A stretch of 64,000 nt of DNA, from assembly GCF_023517775.1 (NCBI RefSeq), contig NZ_CP082904.1:2976001-3040000 (forward strand), given 5' to 3'. The stretch's first letter is position 1. Each line of letters opens with the position of its first letter. Shown here in pieces: positions 32,884 to 45,084 of this stretch. Below the pieces are notes generated by a model. That model was not told the origin of the DNA. It did not search any database and saw only the letters and a program-made list of their open reading frames with translations. The translations under genes were made by a program, and so were the position numbers. Source of the stretch: Mixta hanseatica (GTDB lineage: Bacteria; Pseudomonadota; Gammaproteobacteria; Enterobacterales; Enterobacteriaceae).

Positions 32884-33543
32884 TTAATGCAGGCTGATAC
32901 GTAACGCTGCCGCCGTAGCAAACGGCGCCAGAGAGAGACTGGCCGCCAGCATAGCGCCTAAAATCGCCAGATAACCGCCCACAGGCAACCCCATGATGGC
33001 GGCATCAATAGCGGCGCTGGCGAAAATTAACACCGGTACCGCCAACGGTAATACCAGCAGGCTAAGTAGCACCCCGCCGCGACGCAGGCCAACGGTTAAC
33101 GCCACGCCGATCGCTCCCAACAGGCTAAGCACTGGCGTACCCAGTAGTAACGTCAGCGCCAGCGCACGCCAGCCATTGAAATTTAGCGACAGCAGCAGCG
33201 CGGCCAGCGGCGAGAGCAGCAGTAGCGGCAAGCCGGTGATCAGCCAGTGCGCGATAATCTTTCCCAGTACCGTCACTGGCAGCGGTGTCGGCAACAGCAG
33301 CAACTGTTCCAGCGAGCCGTCGTTAAAGTCATCGCGGAACAGCCGCTCCAGCGCCAGCAGCGATGAGAGCAACGCGGCCACCCACACTACGCCCGGCGCG
33401 ATACGCGCCAGCAACTGCGGCTCTGGCCCAATACCCAACGGGAACAGCGTAATCACAATCAAAAAGAACCACAGCGGATTAAGCATTTCTGCCCCGCTGC
33501 GAAAGGCAATGCGCAGCTCGCGGCTTATCACGCGCCCTAGCAT
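32884..33543 (-). CDS. ccmB: Heme ABC exporter permease CcmB
   Basis: Membrane subunit of the CcmAB ABC transporter, which uses ATP to release holo-CcmE from CcmC. 219 residues with about six membrane helices and the conserved N-terminal ISRELRIAFRSGAEMLNPLWFF. Its start codon touches the ccmA stop (one-base overlap), implying translational coupling. Confidence 0.96.
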   Translation of the reverse strand: MLGRVISRELRIAFRSGAEMLNPLWFFLIVITLFPLGIGPEPQLLARIAPGVVWVAALLSSLLALERLFRDDFNDGSLEQLLLLPTPLPVTVLGKIIAHWLITGLPLLLLSPLAALLLSLNFNGWRALALTLLLGTPVLSLLGAIGVALTVGLRRGGVLLSLLVLPLAVPVLIFASAAIDAAIMGLPVGGYLAILGAMLAASLSLAPFATAAALRISLH

Positions 33544-34160
33544 CAGATGCGTTCTCCTGCCGTCAGGCTAATTTTTCTCAGCGGCCAGACGGCGGCAGGC
33601 AGTGGCTGATGCGTCGTCAGAATCACCATGCCGCCCTGTTGCGCATGCCGCACAAATAGCGCCATCAGTTTTTCAACGCCATTAACATCAATAGCCGTCA
33701 GCGGTTCATCTAAAATCCACACCGGTGCCTGGCTTAACCACAGCCGCGCCAGCGCAACGCGCCGCTGCTGACCGGCAGAGAGCTGCGCGACTGCTACCTC
33801 TTCAAAGCCGAGCAGATCGACTGCTTCAAGCGCGGCGAAACGCTGCTCGTCATCATATTCGGCATGATAGAAGGTAAGGTTTTCCAGCGGTGACATAATG
33901 CTTTTCACGCCCGGCTGATGTCCGAGGAATAACAGGTTGCGGTGCCATCGCTCGCGCTGCCGCTGCAGGCGTTCGCCCTGCCAACGCACTTCGCCATGTT
34001 CCGCGCTGCTCAGTCCAGCCAGTAAACGTAACAGCGAGGTTTTCCCGGCGCCATTGGGCCCTTCAATCTGCACGATATCACCGCGATTCACAGTAAAATT
34101 AAGCTCGCTAAACAGAACACGGTCATCGCGAATGCAGGTCAGATTGTCGACTTCCAACAT
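33543..34160 (-). CDS. ccmA: Heme ABC exporter ATP-binding protein CcmA
   Basis: Cytoplasmic ATPase of the CcmAB complex. The Walker A motif is [13 protein letters not shown], the signature motif is [15 protein letters not shown], and the Walker B is [14 protein letters not shown]. 205 residues, typical of the short CcmA family. It is the first gene of the cluster; the promoter should lie in the 240 bp shared with divergent yfdC. Confidence 0.97.
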   Translation of the reverse strand: MLEVDNLTCIRDDRVLFSELNFTVNRGDIVQIEGPNGAGKTSLLRLLAGLSSAEHGEVRWQGERLQRQRERWHRNLLFLGHQPGVKSIMSPLENLTFYHAEYDDEQRFAALEAVDLLGFEEVAVAQLSAGQQRRVALARLWLSQAPVWILDEPLTAIDVNGVEKLMALFVRHAQQGGMVILTTHQPLPAAVWPLRKISLTAGERI

Positions 34161-34401
34161 AAAGGAATCGTTCGCGCTATTGAATCGGGCCGCGATAATA
34201 ACATAAGTCAGTATTACCCCGAAGACTGTGCTTACGCTTAGAAAGCGTTGATATGGCTAAATAAGCGACAGAACCACGCCTTTTTGCTGAAAAAAAACGC
34301 GATATTAAAGCTTTGTTACTTTTATTCTAAAATTAACTCACATTTTACTTACCCGAAAACTGGCTACGCTTAATTCACTATTTAATAACGCTGGGGGAAC
34401 T

Positions 34402-35313
34402 ATGACGTCACAACAAAAACATGATGAACCGGAAGTGGAAAGCGAAGAAAAAGATCACGGGGAAGAGATCGAAGTTGATGAAGAGCAACTGCCCTCACGC
34501 GCGGCGGCGATCCATGAGCAGATACGTCAGGATGGTGAAAAAGAGCTGGAGCGCGACAGCGTTGCGCTGTTGTGGTCGGCGATCGCCGCCGGGCTTTCGA
34601 TGGGCGCTTCGTTAATGGCGAAAGGTATTTTTCAGGTGCATCTGGGTGATACGCCAGGCGCCTTTTTACTGGAAAATCTGGGCTATACCTTCGGCTTCAT
34701 TATCGTGATCATGGCACGCCAGCAGCTGTTTACGGAAAACACCGTGACCGCCGTGCTGCCAGTGATGCACAAACCGAGCGGCAGCAATTTTCTGCTGCTG
34801 CTGCGTCTTTGGATCATGGTGCTGCTGGGGAACTTGATAGGCACCGGTTTAGCAGCATTGGCGTTTACCCATATGCCGATTTTTGATGACGCCACGCGCC
34901 TCGCCTTTACACATATCAGTGAAAAAGTGATGGAGAACTCGCCTGCAGAGATGTTTGCTAACGCTATTATTGCCGGCTGGATTATCGCCACCATGGTCTG
35001 GATGTTCCCTTCTGCCGGCGCCGCCAAGATCCTGGTGATTATTTTGATGACCTGGCTGGTGGCGTTAGGCGATTTATCACATATCGTGGTGGGCTCGGTA
35101 GAGGTCTGGTATCTGGTGTTTACCGGCGCGCTGCCGTGGCAGGAGTTTATCTGGCCCTTCGCCTTGCCGACGCTGGCGGGCAATATTATTGGCGGCACCT
35201 TTATTTTTGCGCTGATCAGCCATGCGCAGATCCGCAACGATATGAGCACCGAGAAGAAAGCGCAGGCGAAAGCGGAACAGAAAAAGCGTGAGCAGCAGCA
35301 GGAAAAACGCTGA
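34402..35313 (+). CDS. yfdC: Formate/nitrite transporter family protein YfdC
   Basis: Inner-membrane FNT-family channel protein of unknown substrate. A charged acidic N-terminal extension of about 60 residues (many Glu and Asp) precedes six membrane helices, and the C-terminal tail is strongly basic and Gln-rich (KKAQAKAEQKKREQQQEKR). 303 residues, similar to E. coli YfdC. Its place between mlaA and argW is the E. coli order, except for the ccm insertion between mlaA and yfdC. Confidence 0.92.
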   Translation: MTSQQKHDEPEVESEEKDHGEEIEVDEEQLPSRAAAIHEQIRQDGEKELERDSVALLWSAIAAGLSMGASLMAKGIFQVHLGDTPGAFLLENLGYTFGFIIVIMARQQLFTENTVTAVLPVMHKPSGSNFLLLLRLWIMVLLGNLIGTGLAALAFTHMPIFDDATRLAFTHISEKVMENSPAEMFANAIIAGWIIATMVWMFPSAGAAKILVIILMTWLVALGDLSHIVVGSVEVWYLVFTGALPWQEFIWPFALPTLAGNIIGGTFIFALISHAQIRNDMSTEKKAQAKAEQKKREQQQEKR

Positions 35314-35370
35314 AAAACCAGCGTAAATGAGTAAGTTGCTGACAGAATAAGCAGTCAGGCGGGTAAGTGG

Positions 35371-35399
35371 TTAATCTGGTGAAGAAATTGCGCTATACT
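35371..35399 (+). promoter_or_regulatory. Promoter of tRNA-Arg (argW)
   Basis: A -10 hexamer TATACT at 35394-35399 has a TTAATC at 35371-35376 seventeen bases upstream. A GC-rich discriminator follows, as expected for a stable-RNA promoter, and the tRNA starts about 10 bases after the -10. Confidence 0.7.
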
Positions 35400-35409
35400 G
35401 CCCGCCGCT

Positions 35410-35484
35410 GTCCCCTTAGTTAAATGGATATAACGAGCCCCTCCTAAGGGCTAGTTGTAGGTTCGATTCCTGCAGGGGACGCCA
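35410..35484 (+). tRNA. argW: tRNA-Arg (anticodon CCU)
   Basis: Reads GTCCCCTTAGTTAAATGGAT at the 5' end and ends in AGGGGAC-G-CCA with the CCA encoded. The anticodon arm GCCCCTCCTAAGGGC gives anticodon CCU, reading the rare AGG codon. It is nearly identical to E. coli argW and follows yfdC as there. In E. coli this gene is a well-known phage integration site; no integrase lies next to it here. Confidence 0.97.
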
Positions 35485-36002
35485 TTTCACCGTGTATCAC
35501 TGTCCGTTAAGTTTTCTTGCTACCAGCCCTGGGCTGCCGACATATCATCGAGCGTATCTGTTCGCCATTGCTTATCCCTCTTTTTATAGCCAGACAGGAA
35601 ATAAAGCTGTTATCACCGACACGTTAGAATGGCGGTACCGGGAAGCGCAGAAAGTTATTGTCAGGGGGTTTATTAAAAGAAACTTTTAGACTCTCAGGGC
35701 GCCTCTGAATAATGATACGAATATGTCCCACCCTGGCCATAAGAATGGCAATCTTCCCATCAGCCTGATTTTATTAATATGAAAGTTACCGTTGGTAAAG
35801 AGGCGTTGCCATGATTCTGCTCAGAGAGTAAATTTTTTGCAGTGGATTCGCGTCCTGACAAGGAGGCTATTAAAAATAGCCTTTGCGAAGAAATTCTCGA
35901 CAAAAAAGAATTTTTATACCGGATTTAATCAGCGTTAACAGGCGAGTACCGTTAATAAAATTCAGACGGTAGAAATGCAATAAACATTCGGCAGTCGTGT
36001 TA
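35485..36002. other. Gene-poor stretch downstream of argW
   Basis: About 520 bp without a gene that can be supported. A 65-codon frame at 35492-35689 on the plus strand shows no recognisable domain and no clear ribosome binding site. A perfect 8-bp hairpin AGGCTATT/AATAGCCT lies at 35864-35882. The AT content is above that of flanking genes, and no repeat of the tRNA 3' end was noticed that would mark an attachment site. Confidence 0.5.
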
Positions 36003-36045
36003 ATTTTAACCGGCAAACCTATGGCAGGCATCCCTGCCTGCCGGT
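36003..36045 (-). terminator. Terminator of the AriR-like gene
   Basis: A two-level hairpin (outer ACCGGCA/TGCCGGT, inner GGCAGG/CCTGCC) lies directly after the stop, followed on the minus strand by TTAAAATTA. Confidence 0.55.
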
Positions 36046-36050
36046 CTGGT

Positions 36051-36302
36051 TTAACGCGCCTGACGAAAAGCGCTCAGGTTAACCACCTGATGGGGCTGGT
36101 TTATCGCTTTCCTTGCCAGCCAGTAAAGTAGCACTCGGTCATCATCGCCTTCGCTATCTGCCATGGAAAGCAGCTTCAACGAGAGGGTCGATTTGTTCAA
36201 TGGTTGACTGGCGTCACTCAGTTCAATAACAGCACGACCGATAAGACAACAGACTTCGTCCTCTTTCTCTTTGGTAGTGGATTCATATGCTCGGTCTTTC
36301 AT
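36051..36302 (-). CDS. AriR/YmgB-like small regulator family protein
   Basis: Cytoplasmic protein of 83 residues. The pattern LIGRAVIELSDASQPLNKSTLSLKLLSMADSEGDDDR, with conserved hydrophobic spacing and the N-K-x-x-x motif, resembles the YmgB/AriR family of small all-alpha proteins tied to biofilm and acid-stress control in E. coli. The ATG at 36302 is chosen because AGGAGG lies just upstream (revealed as CCTCCT on the plus strand); the longer frame to 36386 lacks one. Family assignment is by eye and only moderately sure. It lies in the accessory stretch after argW. Confidence 0.6.
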   Translation of the reverse strand: MKDRAYESTTKEKEDEVCCLIGRAVIELSDASQPLNKSTLSLKLLSMADSEGDDDRVLLYWLARKAINQPHQVVNLSAFRQAR

Positions 36303-36455
36303 ATTTCCTCCTGTTATGTAAAAACTAAGTCTGGCACAAAAAATAGTTTCTTGTGTAAACCTTTCCATTAGTGAAATATATTGCAACGCTTATTGTCTTT
36401 TGCTTGCGATTTGTCGCTAAAATAGCAAGAAAAGCGATGGTTTGGAGGAAATTTG

Positions 36456-36761
36456 ATGCGGTTTATTGGCTTTCTAACCTTACTGTTAAGCCTGTTATTC
36501 GGTGCGATCGCAACATCGAATGCAGACCCATTGACGCACTCTAATCCGATGACAGACTGCCTTAATAATCATATTTTGCCGCAACTGGGCAGCAATGCGC
36601 AGCCTGAAGAAATCGTTAATCATGCTTTCATTTTGTGCAAGCCGTTTGTGGATAGCTGGTTGGTTTCTTATCCCGATCCGCGTCGCCAACAGCTGGAGCG
36701 GGCGCTACGCCAGTTTTATCTGGATCGGCTTAGCGCTGCACGAAACCGCTCGGCCAGATAA
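36456..36761 (+). CDS. Hypothetical secreted small protein
   Basis: Not recognised. The 101-residue product starts MRFIGFLTLLLSLLFGAIA with a clear signal peptide, probably cleaved after SNA. The mature part has two cysteines (MTDCLNNHILP and ILCKPFVDSWL), which could form a disulfide in the periplasm, and a basic helical C-terminus (RRQQLERALRQFYLDRLSAARNRSAR). GGAGGAA sits 5 bp before the ATG. Divergent from the AriR-like gene with about 150 bp between. Confidence 0.7.
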   Translation: MRFIGFLTLLLSLLFGAIATSNADPLTHSNPMTDCLNNHILPQLGSNAQPEEIVNHAFILCKPFVDSWLVSYPDPRRQQLERALRQFYLDRLSAARNRSAR

Positions 36762-36900
36762 ATCGGTGATGATTGCGACAAGAGCACTATTGCATTAATA
36801 TCCTTTACTTGTTTAGCGAAAAATTGACAAAACATTCACCTGCAACCCCAGCTTTTAACTTTTTTGTTGCTCTAACCGTACGGTTATCTCTGTAATGCAA

Positions 36901-36931
36901 TGTCATTCATGCCCGCATACAGGCAGTTTAT
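36901..36931 (+). promoter_or_regulatory. Possible YpdB-binding direct repeat upstream of yhjX
   Basis: TGTCATTCAT and GGCAGTTTAT are separated by 11 bp, the architecture of the E. coli YpdB target (two GGCATTTCAT copies, 11-bp spacer). The second half matches 8 of 10 bases and the first 6 of 10. It lies about 96 bp before the yhjX start. Confidence 0.4.
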
Positions 36932-37026
36932 TCCCTGCCTGTGGCGACTCACGGCAATTCCGCGCGGAATAAAACGCATCGGCTCTATTATCAGGCTAAT
37001 TCAGGCATTCCCTCAGGGAGAAGATA

Positions 37027-38259
37027 ATGAGCAGAACACACCTCTCATCTGTTCCAAATTCCGTTCGCTGGTTAACGTTACTCGGCACGATTATCACCCA
37101 GTTCGCGCTCGGCTCGGTTTATACCTGGAGCCTGTTCAACGGGCAACTGTCGCAAAAGCTGGATGCGCCAGTGAGTCAGGTCGCCTTCTCTTTTGGCTTA
37201 CTGAGCCTCGGGCTGGCGCTGTCATCATCGGTAGCCGGAAAGCTGCAGGAACGTTTTGGCGTGCGCAATGTCGCTATCGGTGCTGGCCTGCTGTTGGCAT
37301 TAGGCTTTTATCTCACCGCGCAGGCTAATTCCCTGTTGATGCTGTGGCTGAGCGCAGGCGTACTGGTGGGTCTGGCGGATGGCGCGGGTTATCTGATGAC
37401 GTTATCTAACTGCGTTAAATGGTTCCCGGAACGCAAAGGCGTGATCTCCGCCTGCGCCATTGGCGCTTACGGGTTGGGCAGCCTTGGTTTTAAATTTATC
37501 TGCAGCAGCCTGCTGGCGCATTTCAGCCTGGAAAATACCTTTTTAATCTGGGGCGCGCTGGCTATGAGCATGGTGATTCTGGGGGCGCTGCTCATGAAGG
37601 ATGCGCCGCAGCAGCCGCCGTCTCGCAACAATAACGGCGAAGCTGCCGTGCGCGATTACAGCCTGGCGGAATCGATGCGTATGCCGCAGTACTGGATGCT
37701 GGCGTTGATGTTTTTAACCGCCTGTATGAGCGGACTGTATGTGATTGGCGTCGCGAAAGATATTGGCGAGGGGATGGTTCATCTCAGCACGCAAACCGCC
37801 GCCAATGCGGTAACCATCATCGCTATTGCTAACCTGAGCGGTCGCCTGATTTTAGGCGTGCTGTCAGATAAAATGGCCCGCATCCGGGTGATTACGCTGG
37901 CGCAGTTGGTTTCACTGGCTGGCATGGCTATTTTGCTGTTTACCCAGATGAATGAAACCACCTTCTTTATTTCCGTTGCCTGTATCGCCTTTAGCTTCGG
38001 CGGCACCATTACCGTTTATCCTTCCCTGGTCAGTGATTTCTTTGGCCTGAATAATCTGACCAAGAACTACGGGGTCATTTACCTGGGCTTTGGTATCGGC
38101 AGCGTGCTGGGCTCGCTTATCGCCTCACTGTTTGGCGGCTTTACCGTGACGTTCAGTCTGATTATGACCCTGCTGGTTATCTCGCTGGTGATGTCGTTAA
38201 TCATCCGCATGCCGCACCGGCCGCGCAGCATGCAGCAGCAGGTGTTGCAGCGCAGTTAA
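37027..38259 (+). CDS. yhjX: Pyruvate transporter YhjX (MFS, oxalate/formate antiporter-like)
   Basis: Twelve-helix major facilitator protein of 410 residues, closely similar to E. coli YhjX, a pyruvate-induced transporter. Conserved stretches include WLTLLGTIITQFALGSVYTW, PVSQVAFSFGLLSLGLAL and GLADGAGYLMTLSNCVKWFP. In E. coli its only known activator is the YpdA/YpdB system, whose genes are about 14 kb further along in this window. AGGGAGAAG sits just before the start. It lies outside its E. coli context, between an accessory stretch and a lactonase gene. Confidence 0.93.
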   Translation: MSRTHLSSVPNSVRWLTLLGTIITQFALGSVYTWSLFNGQLSQKLDAPVSQVAFSFGLLSLGLALSSSVAGKLQERFGVRNVAIGAGLLLALGFYLTAQANSLLMLWLSAGVLVGLADGAGYLMTLSNCVKWFPERKGVISACAIGAYGLGSLGFKFICSSLLAHFSLENTFLIWGALAMSMVILGALLMKDAPQQPPSRNNNGEAAVRDYSLAESMRMPQYWMLALMFLTACMSGLYVIGVAKDIGEGMVHLSTQTAANAVTIIAIANLSGRLILGVLSDKMARIRVITLAQLVSLAGMAILLFTQMNETTFFISVACIAFSFGGTITVYPSLVSDFFGLNNLTKNYGVIYLGFGIGSVLGSLIASLFGGFTVTFSLIMTLLVISLVMSLIIRMPHRPRSMQQQVLQRS

Positions 38260-38265
38260 GCTCTC

Positions 38266-38292
38266 TGCCGGGCACAATCATGCCGCCCGGCA
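38266..38292. terminator. Hairpin between convergent yhjX and lactonase gene
   Basis: Stem TGCCGGGC/GCCCGGCA seven bases after the yhjX stop, without a proper T run. A second imperfect stem (CCGGACG...CGTCCGG) lies around 38305-38328. Either could end transcription. Confidence 0.4.
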
Positions 38293-38334
38293 CATTTCCG
38301 CTTCCGGACGCGTCGCCAGGCCGTCCGGATAATG

Positions 38335-39207
38335 TTAACCAAACAGTGGCTCAGGCTGACCCGCAACCGGCATCCTCACCGCAAAAACGCTGCCTGACCA
38401 TGGATATTGCGCCAGTTCTTCCGCGGTACGGTTTTCACGGCTGGATGTGATATAGAGCGTTTTCAAATCATCGCCGCCAAAGGCGACCATCGTCGGCCAG
38501 CGTACCGGCAGAGGAATTTCATCAACGATCTCCGCCGTGTTCGGATCGATGCGTACAATGCGCCCACCATCAAACAGCGCCGACCAGTAAAAACCCTCCG
38601 CATCTACCGCTGCGCCATCCGGCATCAACCCATCGTTAAAACGTCGAAAGAGTTCGCGCTTACCGTTCTCACCGGTTTCAGGATCGAGCGGATAGCGCCA
38701 GATAACGTGGTTTGGCGTATCGCTGTGGTAAATCCAGCGACCGTCGGGAGAAAAGGCCAGGCCGTTAGAGATCTGAATATCTTCATCAATAACGTGCAGC
38801 TGTAAATCTTTATCGAGACGACAAAGCTTAGCCCCGTTACGATCCTGCGGTTCCCACAGGCTGCCGCACCAGAAACGACCATGGGGATCGACGCGCCCGT
38901 CGTTAAAGCGGCTTTTACTGGCTTCGCCGGGGTTATCGGCCACTTTACGTTCTGGTTTTCCCTGCGCGTCAATAAACCAGACGCCACTGCGCATCGCCGC
39001 TACCAGACCGCCTTCCCGACGCAGCCCGATGCAGCCTACCTCCTCCTGCTGAGGAAAAATCCGGTGTTCGCCGCTTTGCGGATCGAAGCGATGAATCGCC
39101 GGGGCCAGAATATCAACAAACCACAGCACCTGTTCTGCGGTTGACCACAGCGGGCATTCGCCCAGCTCGGCCTCTATGGGTAAAACGCGCTCCACCTGCC
39201 AGTTCAT
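38335..39207 (-). CDS. SMP-30/gluconolactonase family protein
   Basis: Six-bladed beta-propeller lactonase of 290 residues. The metal-binding glutamate lies in LGECPLW (near residue 17); the asparagine and aspartate ligands are expected in ISNGLAFSPDGRWIYHSDT and LMPDGAAVDAEGFYW. Members hydrolyse sugar lactones, but the substrate here is not known. It is on the same strand as the bgl operon, 82 bp after bglB, and may be read from it; a link to glucoside catabolism is inference. Confidence 0.87.
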   Translation of the reverse strand: MNWQVERVLPIEAELGECPLWSTAEQVLWFVDILAPAIHRFDPQSGEHRIFPQQEEVGCIGLRREGGLVAAMRSGVWFIDAQGKPERKVADNPGEASKSRFNDGRVDPHGRFWCGSLWEPQDRNGAKLCRLDKDLQLHVIDEDIQISNGLAFSPDGRWIYHSDTPNHVIWRYPLDPETGENGKRELFRRFNDGLMPDGAAVDAEGFYWSALFDGGRIVRIDPNTAEIVDEIPLPVRWPTMVAFGGDDLKTLYITSSRENRTAEELAQYPWSGSVFAVRMPVAGQPEPLFG

Positions 39208-39289
39208 TACGGCTCCTTTTCGCTACGGGTTGAGTGCATAAACTGTAGCGGAAATTAGGGTGGTGCGGTTTACCCGCAAGGCAAAATAG

Positions 39290-42726
<3,437 letters not shown>

Positions 42727-42731
<5 letters not shown>

Positions 42732-42756
42732 TTGCCTGCCGTAGCAGTAACAATCC
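42727..42756 (-). promoter_or_regulatory. Ribonucleic antiterminator (RAT) 2
   Basis: On the minus strand the element reads GGATTGTTACTGC, four variable bases, then GCAGGCAAAACCT, an almost exact match to the E. coli bgl RAT bound by BglG. Confidence 0.92.
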
Positions 42757-42767
42757 GGATTATGTAA

Positions 42768-43666
<899 letters not shown>

Positions 43667-43669
<3 letters not shown>

Positions 43670-43696
43670 TTTTGCCTGCGTATGCAGTAACAATTC
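43667..43696 (-). promoter_or_regulatory. Ribonucleic antiterminator (RAT) 1
   Basis: On the minus strand it reads AATTGTTACTGC, ATAC, GCAGGCAAAACCT, matching the bgl RAT; it differs from RAT 2 mainly in the loop and first base. Confidence 0.92.
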
Positions 43697-44285
43697 AGCG
43701 GGTCAACTCTAACAGTTTTGCTCGTTTGCTCAATACGTTATTGATAAAAACGTGATAAAGATCGCCAGCGGCGTACTGCGGTTATTTGACGGCGTACGCC
43801 AGGCTGCAATTTTAAAGTGCCATAGTAGCGTACACCGCGCCAAATTTGGCTTTAATTCCTCTTTAGCCTGGGAGCGGGTATTTGACTTATTATTCACGCC
43901 TCGCAGCCGTTATTTGCTGTATATTTATCCAGATATTATTCTGGCAGTGCGCGATAACGCCTGGCAGGCCGCCTTAATATTTTCATTATCATCTGCGCAG
44001 CGCAGAAAATAATTGAATTTTGCAAAAAAACCGGCGCGATATGCGCTAACAACCTGGACGGCAAATGAGAATGAGAATATAAATTAGGTTACCTTTAGGA
44101 AAATTCTTGCTATTATTGCGTTCCATTCAGTCCATTCCTATATTTTTACCCGGCCCTTTTCATCTACCCTTAATTTCGTTGAAATATTTGCAAATATTTA
44201 ATTATTAAACTCTACATTAGTACCCTTATTCCTTCACTTTTAGCTTTTATAGTGAGCTTCATTAAGGGCATTAAGAGAGTTCAGT
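43697..44285. other. AT-rich intergenic stretch upstream of bglG
   Basis: About 590 bp that must hold the leftward bgl promoter; TTGAGC around 43731 on the minus strand is one possible -35, but no convincing -10 pairs with it. A GTG-started frame of 86 codons at 43752-44012 on the plus strand has no recognisable domain or ribosome binding site and is not called. The last 200 bp before the small lipoprotein gene are very AT-rich and probably contain its promoter. Confidence 0.45.
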
Positions 44286-44432
44286 ATGCGAATAATGATA
44301 AAAAGTGCTTCTGTTCTGGCGATTGTCAGTATGCTAAGCGGGTGTATAATTGCTCACGATCGCGGGCCAGGCTGGCATCACGATAACGGCCATCATAACG
44401 GCTGGCGCCATCATCATCATCATGGATGGTAA
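44286..44432 (+). CDS. Histidine-rich mini-lipoprotein
   Basis: Not recognised as a named gene. The 48-residue product begins MRIMIKSASVLAIVSM and has a lipobox LSGC with the acylated cysteine at residue 20. The 29-residue mature peptide contains ten histidines, including a run of five near the end, plus four tryptophans and many glycines (GWHHDNGHHNGWR). This suggests a membrane-tethered metal-binding peptide, but that is inference. AT-rich promoter-like DNA lies upstream and a strong terminator about 90 bp downstream. Codon structure and the lipobox argue it is real. Confidence 0.65.
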   Translation: MRIMIKSASVLAIVSMLSGCIIAHDRGPGWHHDNGHHNGWRHHHHHGW

Positions 44433-44522
44433 TATGGATTCTAAACAGGTAGGTCACAGCAACATACCTGGCGGGCAAAGCCTGCACACAGCAATATAAT
44501 AAAAAATGAGTCAGAAAAAGTT

Positions 44523-44552
44523 GGGCGAGAATATTCTCGCCCTTTTCTTTTT
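44523..44552. terminator. Strong bidirectional terminator
   Basis: Perfect 20-bp palindrome GGGCGAGAATATTCTCGCCC followed by TTTTCTTTTT on the plus strand and, on the minus side, AACTTTTTC. Ends the histidine-rich lipoprotein transcript and the convergent lipoprotein gene. Confidence 0.9.
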
Positions 44553-44832
44553 AGCTTTTTATCGCGAAATTACATTGATACCAGGCGGTGGCGAGTCCGG
44601 GAATATTGCTATCCTGCGGTGGTAATGCTTCAACCAAATCAAAGCCCTGGGCCTGGCAATAATTGGCCACATCAAGCCTCAACGCATCTTTATCCACTTT
44701 CTGCGGGTGATAACGATACTGCACCGTATGTGAAACAGGATCTTCATCTACTCGTTCGAAAGCGCCTGGTTTGCTGGCCGTACAGCCCGCTAATAAAAAC
44801 AGCGCTAAAACGCCGTAAAATTTACTCTTCAT
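44551..44832 (-). CDS. Small hypothetical lipoprotein
   Basis: 93-residue protein with a lipoprotein signal peptide ending in LLAGC (Cys17). The mature part has two further cysteines (VANYCQAQGFDL and TAWYQCNFAIKS) in a pattern reminiscent of small periplasmic folds stabilised by one disulfide. It is not recognised with certainty. Ends at the terminator shared with the histidine-rich lipoprotein. Confidence 0.72.
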   Translation of the reverse strand: MKSKFYGVLALFLLAGCTASKPGAFERVDEDPVSHTVQYRYHPQKVDKDALRLDVANYCQAQGFDLVEALPPQDSNIPGLATAWYQCNFAIKS

Positions 44833-44928
44833 CTCTCTTCCTTATGCTGGTGCGGCATCTTAACAGGCAGTAACACAGGCACAATCGGAATGACGCTTAA
44901 AGCACGCTATTCGATTGATGGTTTTACC

Positions 44929-44946
44929 AATTGAATCGATTCAATT
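44929..44946. promoter_or_regulatory. Perfect 18-bp palindrome of LacI/GalR operator type
   Basis: AATTGAATCGATTCAATT is a perfect palindrome with a central CG, the hallmark of LacI-family operators; its TGAATCGATTCA core fits the Cra consensus. It lies in a 250-bp gap between the small lipoprotein and the orphan terminator. Confidence 0.5.
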
Positions 44947-45055
44947 TAACGTTTAGTGCTATTGCTGGTTAAGTGCCATTATCTTTTCAGACGCCATGAT
45001 GTCTGTGCCACACACCAGGTTTTGTATTATAACTAACAATAAGTTAACTGCTTAT

Positions 45056-45079
45056 GCCCGCTAAATGCGGGCTTTTTTT
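45056..45079 (+). terminator. Orphan rho-independent terminator
   Basis: Stem GCCCGC/GCGGGC, loop TAAAT, then seven T on the plus strand. No plus-strand gene lies upstream for 620 bp except beyond another terminator, so it may end a small RNA starting downstream of the palindrome at 44929. Confidence 0.75.
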
Positions 45080-45084
45080 GTCGT

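Noticed and set aside
35492..35689. 65-codon frame right after argW
   Set aside because: No similarity noticed to integrase ends or other proteins and no clear start signal.
43752..44012. 86-codon GTG-started frame upstream of bglG
   Set aside because: No recognisable domain, no ribosome binding site, and it lies in AT-rich promoter-type DNA.
44967..45053. Tiny frame (about 21 codons, MMSVPHTRF...) inside the candidate small RNA
   Set aside because: No ribosome binding site and no sign of selection; could not be supported as coding.
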